Source: Lactobacillus agrestimuris
GTDB lineage: Bacteria > Bacillota > Bacilli > Lactobacillales > Lactobacillaceae
Direction of reading: 5' to 3'
Assembly (NCBI RefSeq): GCF_943193025.1
Contig: NZ_CALPCQ010000016.1
Location: 1 to 45,035 of the forward strand
DNA length: 45,035 nucleotides
Shown here: one piece after another, positions 10,273-18,970 of the stretch
How positions within the stretch are numbered: position 1 is the stretch's first letter
How the letters are laid out: each line of letters opens with the position of its first letter
Program-made: the position numbers and the translations under genes
Notes under the pieces: model-generated
Databases searched by the model: none
Seen by the model: only the letters and a program-made list of their open reading frames with translations
What the model was told of the DNA's origin: nothing

Positions 10273-12198
10273 TCAATCAAGTGGATATTGATATTCCAAA
10301 TGTGCGAATTCTGGCACCTTATCCCAAGTTACTGTAAAACCTGCACCATGAGCACAGAAAACAGAATTTGGCGTATTATCAAAATCAGAAACCGGATCAT
10401 ACTTTCCCCGGGAAATAATTTCCTCACTATTATGACATGGTCGATATCCCGAAACGACACATTCCAAACTTCCCTCACCGTGAGTATATGAACGAACCTC
10501 ATTCACATAATCACGCATTTCAGCTACAGGTGCTGAACCAGTAATTGAAACAAACTGCGTTTGTCCATCCGGCATTTCAAATTCGCCATTCATTCTTTGA
10601 ATATCATTAATTGCTCGACCAACTTGATCCGCAGGTATTGTTAAAGTGAAATCATACCATGGCTCAAGTAACTTGCAATAGCCCATAGTCTTGGCCTCCA
10701 TCAGCCCTTGCCGTACCCCGCGATATGTTGCTTCACGAAAATCCCCACCAACCGTATGCACATTACTTGCCTTACCATTGATCAAAGTAATTTTCATATC
10801 AGTAATTGGTGCACCAATTAAAACTCCTAAATGAGTTTTAGATTTCAAAGCCGTCATAATTTGATGTTGGTAATTCTTAGCAAGAGTTTCCAAACTAACC
10901 TGACTATCAAAAATCAGACCGCTCCCTTCTTCACCAGGTTCAAGTAAAAAGTGGGCTTCTGAATAGTGACGTAACGGTTCAAAATGTCCAACTGCTTCAA
11001 TCGGTTTGTTAATTGTTTCCTTATATAAAATGTTTCCTTGATCAAAAGTCACATCCAAGTTAAATCGATCAAAGAGAATTTGACCTAAAATCTCCAACTG
11101 AATCTCACCCATTACTTGCAAGTGAATTTCTTGTAATTCTTGCGACCAGGTCAACTTCAAAGTTGAATCTTCATCTTCCAAAATTTTCAAAGCATCAAGG
11201 CAAGCATAAATATCATTATTTTCTGGGTTAAGGCGATACGTTAAAACTGGTCTGATTATGTTGCTTTTATCAGCTGTTTCAATTCCTTGACCTGGATAAG
11301 TTGTCTTAAGACCAGTCAAAGTGACGATTTCGCCAGCATGCGCTTCTGGCAGAACTTCATACTTACTTCCATCATAAGAACGAATTTGATCAATCTTTTC
11401 ATCTGCTAATAATTCAGTCTTGGCCTTTAATCTTCCACCTAAAACTTTCACCCAAGTTAATCGATTGCCTTGTTCATCGTGAGAAATTTTAAAAACTCTA
11501 GCAGAAAATTCGTCGCTATACTTTTCTTCTTCAGTCCAGTCTTCGAATCCCTGAATGAATTCTTTAATGCCATTCAATTTCAAGGCCGAACCAAAATAAA
11601 CTGGAAAGACTTGTCTTTGACTAATCATCTTTCGAATTTCATCTTGATCAAGTTCACCTTTATTCAAGTATTCATCAAGTAGATCTTCATTGACAGTTGC
11701 TAAATTTTCATAAAGTGAATCATCTATCTTTGAAAAGTCAAAACTTGAATCAGATAGATTCCCCTGAATATCTGTCAAAATTTTCTTCTTATCTGCATCA
11801 GGTGAATCCATCTTATTTACAAAAATAAAAGTTGGAACTTGATTTCTATTGAGTAAATTCCAGAGCGTCTTAGTATAACTTGTAACGCCATCGGCCGCCG
11901 AAATTACTAAAATCGCATAATCCAGTACGCTTAAAACAGACTCGGTCTGAGTAACAAAATCCATGTGTCCCGGAGTATCAAGAAGTGTTAATTTCAATGA
12001 ATCAGTCTTTACTTGTGCTTCATGAGAGAAAATTGTAATCCCGCGCTTTTTCTCTAAGTTGTCTGTATCAAGAAATGCATCACCATTATCCACTCGGCCC
12101 AACTTTCTTAAGTTCCCTGCTTCATAAAGCATCGCCTCAGATAAAGTTGTCTTCCCAGCATCTACGTGAGCTACAATTCCTGTAGTAATTTTCTTCAA
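10273..12198 (-). CDS. TetM/EF-G-like ribosome-associated GTPase
   Basis: Translational GTPase of about 641 aa in the ribosomal-protection (TetM/TetO) branch of the EF-G superfamily. G1 is AHVDAGKT (residues 10-17 from the TTG start), the switch region reads RGITI, then DTPGH and NKMD. The length matches TetM (639 aa), and EF-G domains II to V follow. A GTG nine bases upstream is also in frame, but AAGGAG is optimally spaced for the TTG at 12196-12198, so I place the start there. Sequence is well diverged from classical tet(M), and there is no mobile-element context, so tetracycline resistance should not be assumed; a housekeeping or stress role in translation is equally possible. Confidence 0.85.
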   Translation of the reverse strand: MKKITTGIVAHVDAGKTTLSEAMLYEAGNLRKLGRVDNGDAFLDTDNLEKKRGITIFSHEAQVKTDSLKLTLLDTPGHMDFVTQTESVLSVLDYAILVISAADGVTSYTKTLWNLLNRNQVPTFIFVNKMDSPDADKKKILTDIQGNLSDSSFDFSKIDDSLYENLATVNEDLLDEYLNKGELDQDEIRKMISQRQVFPVYFGSALKLNGIKEFIQGFEDWTEEEKYSDEFSARVFKISHDEQGNRLTWVKVLGGRLKAKTELLADEKIDQIRSYDGSKYEVLPEAHAGEIVTLTGLKTTYPGQGIETADKSNIIRPVLTYRLNPENNDIYACLDALKILEDEDSTLKLTWSQELQEIHLQVMGEIQLEILGQILFDRFNLDVTFDQGNILYKETINKPIEAVGHFEPLRHYSEAHFLLEPGEEGSGLIFDSQVSLETLAKNYQHQIMTALKSKTHLGVLIGAPITDMKITLINGKASNVHTVGGDFREATYRGVRQGLMEAKTMGYCKLLEPWYDFTLTIPADQVGRAINDIQRMNGEFEMPDGQTQFVSITGSAPVAEMRDYVNEVRSYTHGEGSLECVVSGYRPCHNSEEIISRGKYDPVSDFDNTPNSVFCAHGAGFTVTWDKVPEFAHLEYQYPLD

Positions 12199-12282
12199 GT
12201 TAATCACTCCTTCTATTTTTTCTTACTCTCTATTTTACCGCTTTGTTATAATGAACTGGTAATTTACATTAGAGGTGCAATT

Positions 12283-13386
12283 ATGAAAGTTTTTAAAAAA
12301 GTTGGCATTACACTGCTCTGCATTTTATCAATTTTACTAGTCGGGATCATCGGCTATGTGATTTACATGCAGACACATTACTACCGAATTTCCGATCATA
12401 AGAAATTAGCAGTTGAGAATAATCAAAGTTCAAAATTAGCGCTTCGCAAAAAATATACCGCTACAACTTATAATGTTGGTTTCGGTGCCTACAATCATGA
12501 CTTTGATTTCTTTATGGATAAAGGCGAATTAAAAAACGGTCAAAAAACTCACGGTCATCGCGGAACTGCTTTTTCAAAAAATGCCGTCCTTGCTTCAACC
12601 AATGGAGTCATCCAAACCATGAAAAAAGAAGATCCAGACTTCATGTTTTTCCAAGAAATTGATATTCACTCAACCAGAAGTCATTACGTTAACCAAGTTA
12701 AAATGATGGAAAATCACTTTAAAAATTATGACGATGTCTTTGCTAATAACTTCCATACCGCCTTCTTGGCTTGGCCATTGAACGATCCACACGGTAGCGT
12801 TCAATCTGGAATTTTAAGTATGAGCCGCTATCACGTTACAAGTGCGGAAAGACGGCAGTATCCTGTAACCAGCGCCTTTATTTCTAAATTCACCGACCTT
12901 GATCGCTGCTTCACAGTAATTCGTTACCCAATCAACAACGGCAAATATCTCGTCATGATCAACAGTCACATGTCGGCTTATGATAAGGGCGGTAAAAGTC
13001 GTAAGGCGCAAATGAAGTTGCTTTCTAGCGTAATGGAAAATGAATACCGTGATGGCAATTATGTAATCGTTGGTGGCGACTTCAACCATGCTTTAGGCCG
13101 CGACATGCTCACCCATTTCGACCATCAAGAGAAGATTCCTGATTGGGTTTCAGTTCTAAGTCAAAAAATGCTACCTAAAGATTTCATCATGGTTAAAGCT
13201 GATAACCGAGAAAAAATTGCAACAGTTCGATCAACCGATATAAAATATGATCCAAAGGTAAACTACCAAACCATTTGTGATGGCTTCATCATTTCTAAAA
13301 ATGTTTCCGCCAAAGCTCACAATATTAATACCGATTATCGCTATGCCGATCACAATCCGGTTAAGCTAGAATTTGAATTAAAATAA
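12283..13386 (+). CDS. Membrane-anchored endonuclease/exonuclease/phosphatase protein
   Basis: A 367-aa protein with one N-terminal membrane segment (about residues 7-28) followed by an extracellular EEP-fold domain. Family landmarks are TYNVGFG, FMFFQEID (metal-binding Glu), NSHMSAY, GGDFNHALG (Asp-x-Asn) and the final ADHNP His. The superfamily includes DNases, sphingomyelinases and inositol phosphatases; the exact substrate cannot be read. The frame extends upstream to 12166, but that would overlap the divergent gene; the ATG at 12283 has AGAGGTG before it and a TATAAT at 12247-12252. It is divergent from the TetM-like gene and convergent with the HAD gene. Confidence 0.85.
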   Translation: MKVFKKVGITLLCILSILLVGIIGYVIYMQTHYYRISDHKKLAVENNQSSKLALRKKYTATTYNVGFGAYNHDFDFFMDKGELKNGQKTHGHRGTAFSKNAVLASTNGVIQTMKKEDPDFMFFQEIDIHSTRSHYVNQVKMMENHFKNYDDVFANNFHTAFLAWPLNDPHGSVQSGILSMSRYHVTSAERRQYPVTSAFISKFTDLDRCFTVIRYPINNGKYLVMINSHMSAYDKGGKSRKAQMKLLSSVMENEYRDGNYVIVGGDFNHALGRDMLTHFDHQEKIPDWVSVLSQKMLPKDFIMVKADNREKIATVRSTDIKYDPKVNYQTICDGFIISKNVSAKAHNINTDYRYADHNPVKLEFELK

Positions 13387-13422
13387 AAAATTTCCTAGGA
13401 CATATTTCCCGGGAAATTTTTT
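13385..13422. terminator. Shared convergent terminator
   Basis: AAAAAATTTCC pairs with GGAAATTTTTT across a loop of about 16 bases containing CCTAGG. The hairpin overlaps the stop codon of the minus-strand HAD gene, so it serves both convergent genes. Confidence 0.75.
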
Positions 13423-14125
13423 ATTTACTCTTAAAATCATTTTGCATGATTTTAACGAACTGTGGATAGTTCTCTACCTCAAATAGTGGGTGAAGATTTA
13501 AATTATTTTTACGATGACGATGATTATACCAAATACTGTCAAAGCCATACTTTTCTGCACCCAAAATATCAGATTGAAGTCCATCACCGAAGAAAATAGT
13601 TTCATTGGGTCCAATCTGAGTTCGACTGAAGAAATAGTCAAATGCATGCTCATCTGGTTTTTGATAATGTGCTTGTTCAGATGTGACAATCAGGTCGAAG
13701 TAATCTTTAATCCCCGCAAGTTCTAAACGATGCTCTTGCATAAATTGTTCACCGTTACTAAGTACTGTTAATTTATAGTCTTGTCTTTTAGCATAGATTA
13801 AAGTATCTTCCACACCAGGCAACAATTGATGCGCCTCACCGAAGTATGAACGATATTCATCCATTACCTCATTGCCATCAACATCAATATCTAAATTTTG
13901 CTTCAAAAAGACTCTGAAACAACGTTCACTGATTTCTTCATAAGTATACTTACCTAATTCCAAATCGCGCCACAAGTTTTGATTATAAGAATGGTACTGC
14001 TTCTGCAATTCACTTGAAAGCGGCCAACCATTTGCATCAAACAAACTATGCAAAGCAAAATCTTCTGTTGCTGCAAAATCGATCAAAGTATCGTCGACAT
14101 CAAAAATAATTTGTTTGTATCTCAT
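13421..14125 (-). CDS. yjjG: YjjG-family HAD phosphatase
   Basis: Cytoplasmic HAD-superfamily phosphatase of 234 aa, closest in architecture to YjjG noncanonical pyrimidine nucleotidases, which remove damaged or analogue pyrimidine nucleotides. Motif I is DVDDT (nucleophile Asp9, acid Asp11). A helical cap occupies about residues 20-90. Motif II is the SNG block, motif III the Lys in QKPDEHAFDYFF, and motif IV FFGDGLQSD. The ribosome site GGAGAGGATGATTAA precedes ATG. It stands alone between a convergent and a divergent gene. Family is certain; the substrate is by homology. Confidence 0.85.
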   Translation of the reverse strand: MRYKQIIFDVDDTLIDFAATEDFALHSLFDANGWPLSSELQKQYHSYNQNLWRDLELGKYTYEEISERCFRVFLKQNLDIDVDGNEVMDEYRSYFGEAHQLLPGVEDTLIYAKRQDYKLTVLSNGEQFMQEHRLELAGIKDYFDLIVTSEQAHYQKPDEHAFDYFFSRTQIGPNETIFFGDGLQSDILGAEKYGFDSIWYNHRHRKNNLNLHPLFEVENYPQFVKIMQNDFKSK

Positions 14126-14293
14126 TTAATCATCCTCTCCAATCAATCTTGGAAAATAATTATAGCAATTATATGACATATGCACCAAGGATTGACATTT
14201 AAAAAAATTTTTATAAAACTTCATATTTTTTACATATTTGATTGATAAATTATAAATAAATAATTAACTTTTAAATTAAATAAGGAGAAGTTT

Positions 14294-14683
14294 ATGCTAA
14301 AAGAGTTTAAAGATTTTATTTCTCGTGGCAATGTAATGGGATTAGCTATCGCCGTAATTATCGGTGGTGCCTTTACCTCAATTGTCAATTCTTTGGTAAC
14401 CAATTTGATTAATCCACTAATTGGACTATTTGTCGGTAAAATAGACATGTCCAATTTGGTGTTTAAAGTGGGAGATGCAACATTTAAGTATGGTAGCTTT
14501 ATTAATGCTGTAATCAACTTTATCATTATTGCTTTTGTAGTTTTCCTCTTGATGAAAGCTGTAACTAAGGTTATTCCAATGAAACCAAAAGAAACGGGTC
14601 CATCACAAGAAGAAATTTACCTAAAAGAAATTAGAGACCTTCTTGAGTCCAATCAAACAAATAACACAACAAATGAATCTTAA
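14294..14683 (+). CDS. mscL: Large-conductance mechanosensitive channel
   Basis: MscL, a homopentameric membrane pore that opens under high membrane tension and releases solutes on osmotic downshock. The 129-aa length is typical. It has the conserved N-terminal amphipathic start (MLKEFKDFISRGNVMGLAIA), TM1 at about 15-45, a short periplasmic-side loop, TM2 at about 70-95 and a charged cytoplasmic helix (EEIYLKEIRDLL). AAGGAGA lies seven bases before ATG. Single-gene unit with its own terminator. Confidence 0.95.
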   Translation: MLKEFKDFISRGNVMGLAIAVIIGGAFTSIVNSLVTNLINPLIGLFVGKIDMSNLVFKVGDATFKYGSFINAVINFIIIAFVVFLLMKAVTKVIPMKPKETGPSQEEIYLKEIRDLLESNQTNNTTNES

Positions 14684-14691
14684 TTCCATAC

Positions 14692-14720
14692 AAAAAGTAC
14701 TCAAAATTGAGTACTTTTTT
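14692..14720 (+). terminator. mscL terminator
   Basis: AAAAAGTACTCAA and TTGAGTACTTTTTT form a near-perfect stem followed by T residues, nine bases after the mscL stop. Confidence 0.9.
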
Positions 14721-14839
14721 AATTTCTGTTCAATTTAATTTTTTTGTTGAAAATTTAAATCAACAATCTTAAACTTGTTTTGCTTTTATTTATATGCATA
14801 TATAGTAATTTGTAAATCAAATATATTTATAATTTTATA

Positions 14840-14868
14840 TTGACTTTCCCTAATTTTATCTTTAAACT
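14840..14868 (+). promoter_or_regulatory. Promoter of the trpXYZ leader transcript
   Basis: TTGACT (14840-14845) and TAAACT (14863-14868) with 17-base spacing. A transcript from here would begin about 30 bases before the leader peptide ATG, as attenuators require. Confidence 0.6.
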
Positions 14869-14904
14869 TTAGTCAAATAGTAACAACAGAAAGGAAGATT
14901 TATC

Positions 14905-14952
14905 ATGGCAGTACAATTACAAATGATCGTTCGTTGGCAAAACCAGCACTAG
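14905..14952 (+). CDS. Trp-containing leader peptide of trpXYZ
   Basis: A 15-codon ORF, MAVQLQMIVRWQNQH, with the strong ribosome site GAAAGGAAG correctly spaced. The only Trp codon (14935-14937) lies five bases upstream of ACCAGCAC, the first pairing segment of the attenuator, so a ribosome waiting for tRNA-Trp would cover that segment. The ORF stops at TAG, exactly where segment 1 ends. I infer a regulatory peptide, not a functional product. Four Gln codons are also present, so Gln sensing is a weaker alternative. Confidence 0.8.
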   Translation: MAVQLQMIVRWQNQH

Positions 14953-15056
14953 GGTTGTTTCTGCTTTTGTACAGATGCGACCCAAAAAGTCGTATCTGTG
15001 CTGGTAAATCTTTTTGATACCCAAATTATTACCCGCACGGAACTTAACGTGCGGGT
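14942..15056 (+). promoter_or_regulatory. Leader-peptide attenuator with four pairing segments
   Basis: Segment 1 ACCAGCAC (14942-14949) is the exact complement of segment 2 GTGCTGGT (14998-15005). Segment 2 can instead pair at 7 of 8 positions with segment 3 ACCCGCAC (15031-15038). Segment 3 with one more base pairs perfectly over nine bases with segment 4 CGTGCGGGT (15048-15056), followed by TTTGTTTT, an intrinsic terminator. An 11-bp hairpin (14971-14981 with 14989-14999) brings segments 1 and 2 together. The 1:2 plus 3:4 state terminates; ribosome stalling on Trp frees segment 2 for 2:3 antitermination. Confidence 0.8.
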
Positions 15057-15065
15057 TTTGTTTTA

Positions 15066-15097
15066 GGCATTTCCTGCAAAATGGAAATGCCTTTTTT
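15066..15097 (+). terminator. Second tandem leader hairpin/terminator
   Basis: GGCATTTCC and GGAAATGCC form a perfect 9-bp stem with an 8-base loop and six T residues, only four bases before the GAGGAGG ribosome site of trpX. TTTCCT in its 5' arm could alternatively pair with AGGAAA in the ribosome site, so it may add translational control. Confidence 0.75.
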
Positions 15098-15113
15098 CTT
15101 TGAGGAGGAAAGT

Positions 15114-16106
15114 ATGAAAAAACTAATTGGAACTATTATTGCACTCTTCGCTTTTCTAGTCGTTGCCTTTGTTAGCGATACTCAGCAAAATGCAAAAAAT
15201 CAAAAAATTCCAACTGTTGGAATTTTACAAACCATGAGCCACCCTGCTCTTGATCAGATTCATAAAGGAATCATTCAAGGGCTAAAAGATGAAGGCTATG
15301 TTAATGGGAAAAACATCAAGATTGATTTTCAAAATGCTCAAGGCGATCAAAGCAATTTGAAATCAATGAGCGATCGTTTTCAAAATGAACACGCAGCCGC
15401 AGTAGTCGGAATTGCGACTCCGGCCGTGCAATCACTAGCAAACGAGAGCGGAAATACTCCTGTTATCATGGGTGCGGTGAGTGATCCACGTGGAACAAAG
15501 TTAGTAAAAACTCTAGAACATCCTGGTGGCAAAGTTACTGGTGTCCGCGATCAACAACCAGTTGCTGCTCAGTTTGATTTAATTAAAACAGTTATGCCAA
15601 AAGTAAAAACTATCGGCGTAATCTACACTTCTAGTGATGACTCATCTGCAGCCGAATATCGTGAATTTAGAAAAATCGCTGAGAAAAACGGAATCACAAT
15701 TCGTCCTTACACAGTGACAACTACTAATGATATTGAACAAGTTGCTCAAACAATGGCTGGCAAAGTTCAAGCAGTCTACGTTCCAACCGATAATACCGTT
15801 GCTTCAGGTATGGCAACTCTTGTTAAGGCAACCAATGCCGCAAAGATTCCAGTCTTCCCTGCAGCAGATACTATGGTTAACGCGGGAGGGATTGCTACAA
15901 GATCTGTTAGTCAATTCGACATGGGAGTTTTAACTGGAAAGATGACGGCTGAAGTTTTAAAAGGTAAAAAGCCAGCAGATATGCCAGTTAGAAAAATCAC
16001 TAAGTATGAAACAATTATCAATCAAAAAGAAGCTGATTTACTTAATATTCAAATCCCAAATAAATTAATTAAGGCAGCTGAAAAGAAAGGAAGAATTATC
16101 AAATGA
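15114..16106 (+). CDS. trpX: ABC transporter substrate-binding lipo/secreted protein, TrpX type
   Basis: Extracellular substrate-binding protein of 330 aa in the ABC_sub_bind family, annotated in lactobacilli and streptococci as the tryptophan/tyrosine binding component. The hydrophobic N-terminus (MKKLIGTIIALFAFLVVAFV) is a signal peptide or uncleaved anchor; no lipobox Cys is visible. The mature part begins IPTVGILQTMSHPALDQI and shows two Rossmann-like lobes. An in-frame ATG at 15081 falls inside a terminator hairpin; GAGGAGG precedes the ATG at 15114. Its stop overlaps the start of the permease gene by four bases. Controlled by the upstream attenuator. Confidence 0.85.
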   Translation: MKKLIGTIIALFAFLVVAFVSDTQQNAKNQKIPTVGILQTMSHPALDQIHKGIIQGLKDEGYVNGKNIKIDFQNAQGDQSNLKSMSDRFQNEHAAAVVGIATPAVQSLANESGNTPVIMGAVSDPRGTKLVKTLEHPGGKVTGVRDQQPVAAQFDLIKTVMPKVKTIGVIYTSSDDSSAAEYREFRKIAEKNGITIRPYTVTTTNDIEQVAQTMAGKVQAVYVPTDNTVASGMATLVKATNAAKIPVFPAADTMVNAGGIATRSVSQFDMGVLTGKMTAEVLKGKKPADMPVRKITKYETIINQKEADLLNIQIPNKLIKAAEKKGRIIK

Positions 16107-16999
16107 ATCTAATTACATCTACTATTGGCCAAGGCCTCTTATGGGGAATTTTAGCCTTGGGTTTATACCTTTCATTCCGTATTCTTAATTTTCCTGATAT
16201 GACAGTCGAAGGAACCTTCCCTTTTGGTGCAGCAGTCTGCGTTTCAGCAATTGTTCACGGCGTTAATCCTTGGCTTGCTACTTTATTATCTTTTGGTGCC
16301 GGCATGATTACCGGTGCAGTTACCGGACTTCTTTATACTAAAGGAAAAATTCCTGTCCTACTTGCAGGTATCTTAACTATGACCGGTGTTTACTCAGTTA
16401 ACTTGCGAATTCTTGGAAAAGCTAACGTTGGTTTACTCAATAACAAGACGCTTTTGAATATGGGATTACTTCAAAACTTACCAACCAATTTTCCTACTAT
16501 TTTCTTAGGTTTAGCTTTTGCCATTTGCATTGTTTTCTTGCTTGCCCTATTTTTAAATACTGACCTTGGTCAAGCCTTTATCGCAACTGGTGATAATGAA
16601 AATATGTCACGTTCTCTTGGAATTAATACCGATAACATGAAGATCCTTGGTTTAATGGTTTCTAACGGTTTAATTGGTCTTGCCGGTGGACTTCTTGCCC
16701 AAAATGGTGGTTACGCCGACGTTAATATGGGGATCGGTACGATGGTTATTGGTCTTGCCGCAATTATTATCGGCGAAGTTGTTTATGGAAATCTTTCACT
16801 TACTGCACGACTTGTCGCAGTAGTAGTCGGCAGCATTCTTTACCGTTTGGTTCTTCTACTTGTATTGCAACTCGGCTTCAGTACTAATGATTTCAAGTTG
16901 ATTTCTTCAATTATCTTGGCAATCTGTATGATGCTTCCGCTCTTCCAAGAAAAATTCCATATCCGTAAATTAATTAAAAAAGGAGTTGAACGTCCATGA
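16103..16999 (+). CDS. trpY: ABC transporter permease, TrpY type
   Basis: Membrane permease of 298 aa with about eight hydrophobic segments, in the branched-chain-amino-acid-like permease superfamily (motif NFPDMTVEGTFPFGA near the N-terminus; SNGLIGLAGGLLAQNGGYADVNMG in two blocks around residue 195-218). It forms the channel for the substrate delivered by TrpX. ATGA overlaps at both ends (16103-16106 and 16996-16999) give tight translational coupling. Substrate assignment depends on TrpX and the Trp leader. Confidence 0.87.
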   Translation: MNLITSTIGQGLLWGILALGLYLSFRILNFPDMTVEGTFPFGAAVCVSAIVHGVNPWLATLLSFGAGMITGAVTGLLYTKGKIPVLLAGILTMTGVYSVNLRILGKANVGLLNNKTLLNMGLLQNLPTNFPTIFLGLAFAICIVFLLALFLNTDLGQAFIATGDNENMSRSLGINTDNMKILGLMVSNGLIGLAGGLLAQNGGYADVNMGIGTMVIGLAAIIIGEVVYGNLSLTARLVAVVVGSILYRLVLLLVLQLGFSTNDFKLISSIILAICMMLPLFQEKFHIRKLIKKGVERP

Positions 17000-17754
17000 G
17001 TAAGTTAGAATTAAAACATATCACAACTACTGTTAATGCCGGTACTAGCGAAGAAAAGCAAATCCTTAAAGATATCAATTTAACATTGAATGATGGTGAC
17101 TTTGTCACCTTGCTTGGAACTAATGGTGCTGGTAAATCTACTTTATTAAATGTCATCAATGGTTCACTTTTTCCAACTAACGGAGAAATTTTATTAGACG
17201 GAAAGAACTTAACCAATCTCTCCGAAGTCAAACGTGCTAAATATATTTCACAAGTTTTCCAGGATCCAAAAATGGGAACTGCACCTCGAATGACAGTTGC
17301 TGAAAATTTTCTCCTTGCTACTAAGCGAGGTCAAAGACGCGGCTTAAAGCTTCGCGGTCTTGATAAACATCTCGAAATGTTTTCACGTGAAACTTCTCAA
17401 CTTCCTAATGGATTAAATCAACGTTTAAATACCTTCGTTGGTGCTCTATCCGGCGGTCAACGTCAAACTTTAAGTTTCCTCATGGCAACAATTAATCGTC
17501 CTAATTTACTTCTCCTTGATGAACATACTGCAGCTCTTGACCCAAATACTAGCCGAGAACTACTTGAATTAACTGATAAAGTTGTCCGCGAGCAAAAATT
17601 AACTTGCGTGATGATTACCCACCAGTTAAAAGATGCACTTAAATACGGAAACCGTACCGTTATCTTAAAGGACGGACAAGTAGTACTTGATGTTTCTGGA
17701 GACAAAAGAAAAAAGATGTCAGAAGATGACATCTTACAATTCTTTGCTAATTAA
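16996..17754 (+). CDS. trpZ: ABC transporter ATPase, TrpZ type
   Basis: ABC ATPase of 252 aa energising the TrpXY importer. Walker A is GTNGAGKST (about 40-48), the signature is LSGGQRQ, Walker B LLLLDEHTAALDP, and the switch His is in MITHQ. The DEHTAALDP form is typical of this subfamily. The ATG overlaps the permease stop by four bases. A convergent CoA-transferase gene ends seven bases after its stop, with no clear terminator between them. Confidence 0.9.
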   Translation: MSKLELKHITTTVNAGTSEEKQILKDINLTLNDGDFVTLLGTNGAGKSTLLNVINGSLFPTNGEILLDGKNLTNLSEVKRAKYISQVFQDPKMGTAPRMTVAENFLLATKRGQRRGLKLRGLDKHLEMFSRETSQLPNGLNQRLNTFVGALSGGQRQTLSFLMATINRPNLLLLDEHTAALDPNTSRELLELTDKVVREQKLTCVMITHQLKDALKYGNRTVILKDGQVVLDVSGDKRKKMSEDDILQFFAN

Positions 17755-17760
17755 CAGTAT

Positions 17761-18948
17761 TTATTCAAATTCTTTTCTAATCTCTGGACCATTTTCATCA
17801 AGCTTAGGTGAATCTTTTTGCAGCCCATATGAGTTCCAGGTTCCATACTTCAATGGATTCCCTAAAACTTCATTACCATCTGGCAAAGTTTTCACCATTC
17901 CACGGGCAATGATTTGATCTAATCGGCTAGTATCATTAAGATTCAAAACAATTCCTGCCGGAATACCAGCATCATGTAAAATTTGATCCCAATGATCAGC
18001 AGTATCATTTTTAAGTACAGATTCCATGGCTGCTTTAGTATCCCGCCAGTTTTCTTCACGGAGATCATTAGTCTTAAATCGTGAATCATCAATCCATTCC
18101 TCATGACCTAATGTCCGTGATAGAACTGCCCATAAATGATCATTACCGCAGCAAATTGCGATTGGTTTATCTTGACACTCAAAAGTATCAAATGGATAAA
18201 TATATGGATGGCGATTTCCAATTCGATGTGGAATCGTGTGCGGACCTAGAACTGCCATAGCATCCTGCGCCATTAAACTGAAGGTTGCATCAAGCATTGA
18301 AACATCAACAGTGGTACCTTTTCCAGTTTTCTCACGAGCATAAAGAGCTGTAGTAATTGCGCTATACCCCATGATACCAGCAACAACATCGGAAACTGAT
18401 GTACCAACACGAGTTGCTGGACCATCTGGCATCCCTGTCGCATCCATAATTCCAGAAAGTGCCTGTACAATCGTATCATAAGCTGCCTGCTTACTCATCG
18501 GACCATACTGTCCAAAACCTGAAATTGATGCAAAAATCAATTTCGGGTATTTTTTTACCATTTCATCTGGATCAAAGCCAAGTCTGGTCATTACACCTGG
18601 ACGGAAGTTTTCTACCACAACATCAGCTTTTGCAATCATCTTTTCTGCTAAGGCATGATCAGCAGGATCTTTCAAATCAAGCGCAATCGATTCCTTTCCA
18701 GCATTAGCAATACGGAAGTATTCACTCGACTTATCAGAAAGATATGGAGCTAAGTGTCTGGTATCATCTCCTGTTTTACGTTCCACGTGTAACACACGAG
18801 CACCAGCATCGGCTAGCATTCTTGTACAAGTAGGTCCGGACAAGACATGGGTAAAGTCGACAACTAATATCCCTTCTAAAGGATATGGCTTACTTTTATC
18901 TAAATGAGGATTCTTATTTTCTAAATCAGCATAATTTGGTTCAGACAT
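17761..18948 (-). CDS. Class III CoA-transferase, YfdE/acetyl-CoA:oxalate type
   Basis: CaiB/BaiF family CoA-transferase of 395 aa. It has the family N-terminus (LEGILVVDFTHVLSGP), the VVENFRPGVMTRLG block and the catalytic Asp187 in VGTSVSDVVAG. It follows oxc after 22 bases with its own GAGGAGG site, so the two are an operon. In E. coli the frc-oxc-yfdV-yfdE cluster contains a second CoA-transferase, YfdE, that uses acetyl-CoA and oxalate; position here suggests the same role, priming oxalyl-CoA formation. It is clearly not a duplicate of the frc at 22229. Substrate remains inferred. Confidence 0.8.
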   Translation of the reverse strand: MSEPNYADLENKNPHLDKSKPYPLEGILVVDFTHVLSGPTCTRMLADAGARVLHVERKTGDDTRHLAPYLSDKSSEYFRIANAGKESIALDLKDPADHALAEKMIAKADVVVENFRPGVMTRLGFDPDEMVKKYPKLIFASISGFGQYGPMSKQAAYDTIVQALSGIMDATGMPDGPATRVGTSVSDVVAGIMGYSAITTALYAREKTGKGTTVDVSMLDATFSLMAQDAMAVLGPHTIPHRIGNRHPYIYPFDTFECQDKPIAICCGNDHLWAVLSRTLGHEEWIDDSRFKTNDLREENWRDTKAAMESVLKNDTADHWDQILHDAGIPAGIVLNLNDTSRLDQIIARGMVKTLPDGNEVLGNPLKYGTWNSYGLQKDSPKLDENGPEIRKEFE

Positions 18949-18970
18949 GTACGTCCTCCTCTAAACTATT

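Noticed and set aside
10273-12198. Confirmed tetracycline resistance gene
   Set aside because: Family membership is clear, but divergence from classical tet genes and ordinary context do not support a resistance call from sequence alone.
14870-15060. T-box riboswitch before trpXYZ
   Set aside because: The conserved T-box core AGGGTGGNACCGCG and a specifier stem I of usual size are absent; a short Trp-containing ORF and four-segment pairing explain the leader better.
15081-15113. Upstream ATG of trpX as the true start
   Set aside because: It lies within a terminator hairpin and has no ribosome site; GAGGAGG precedes the ATG at 15114.
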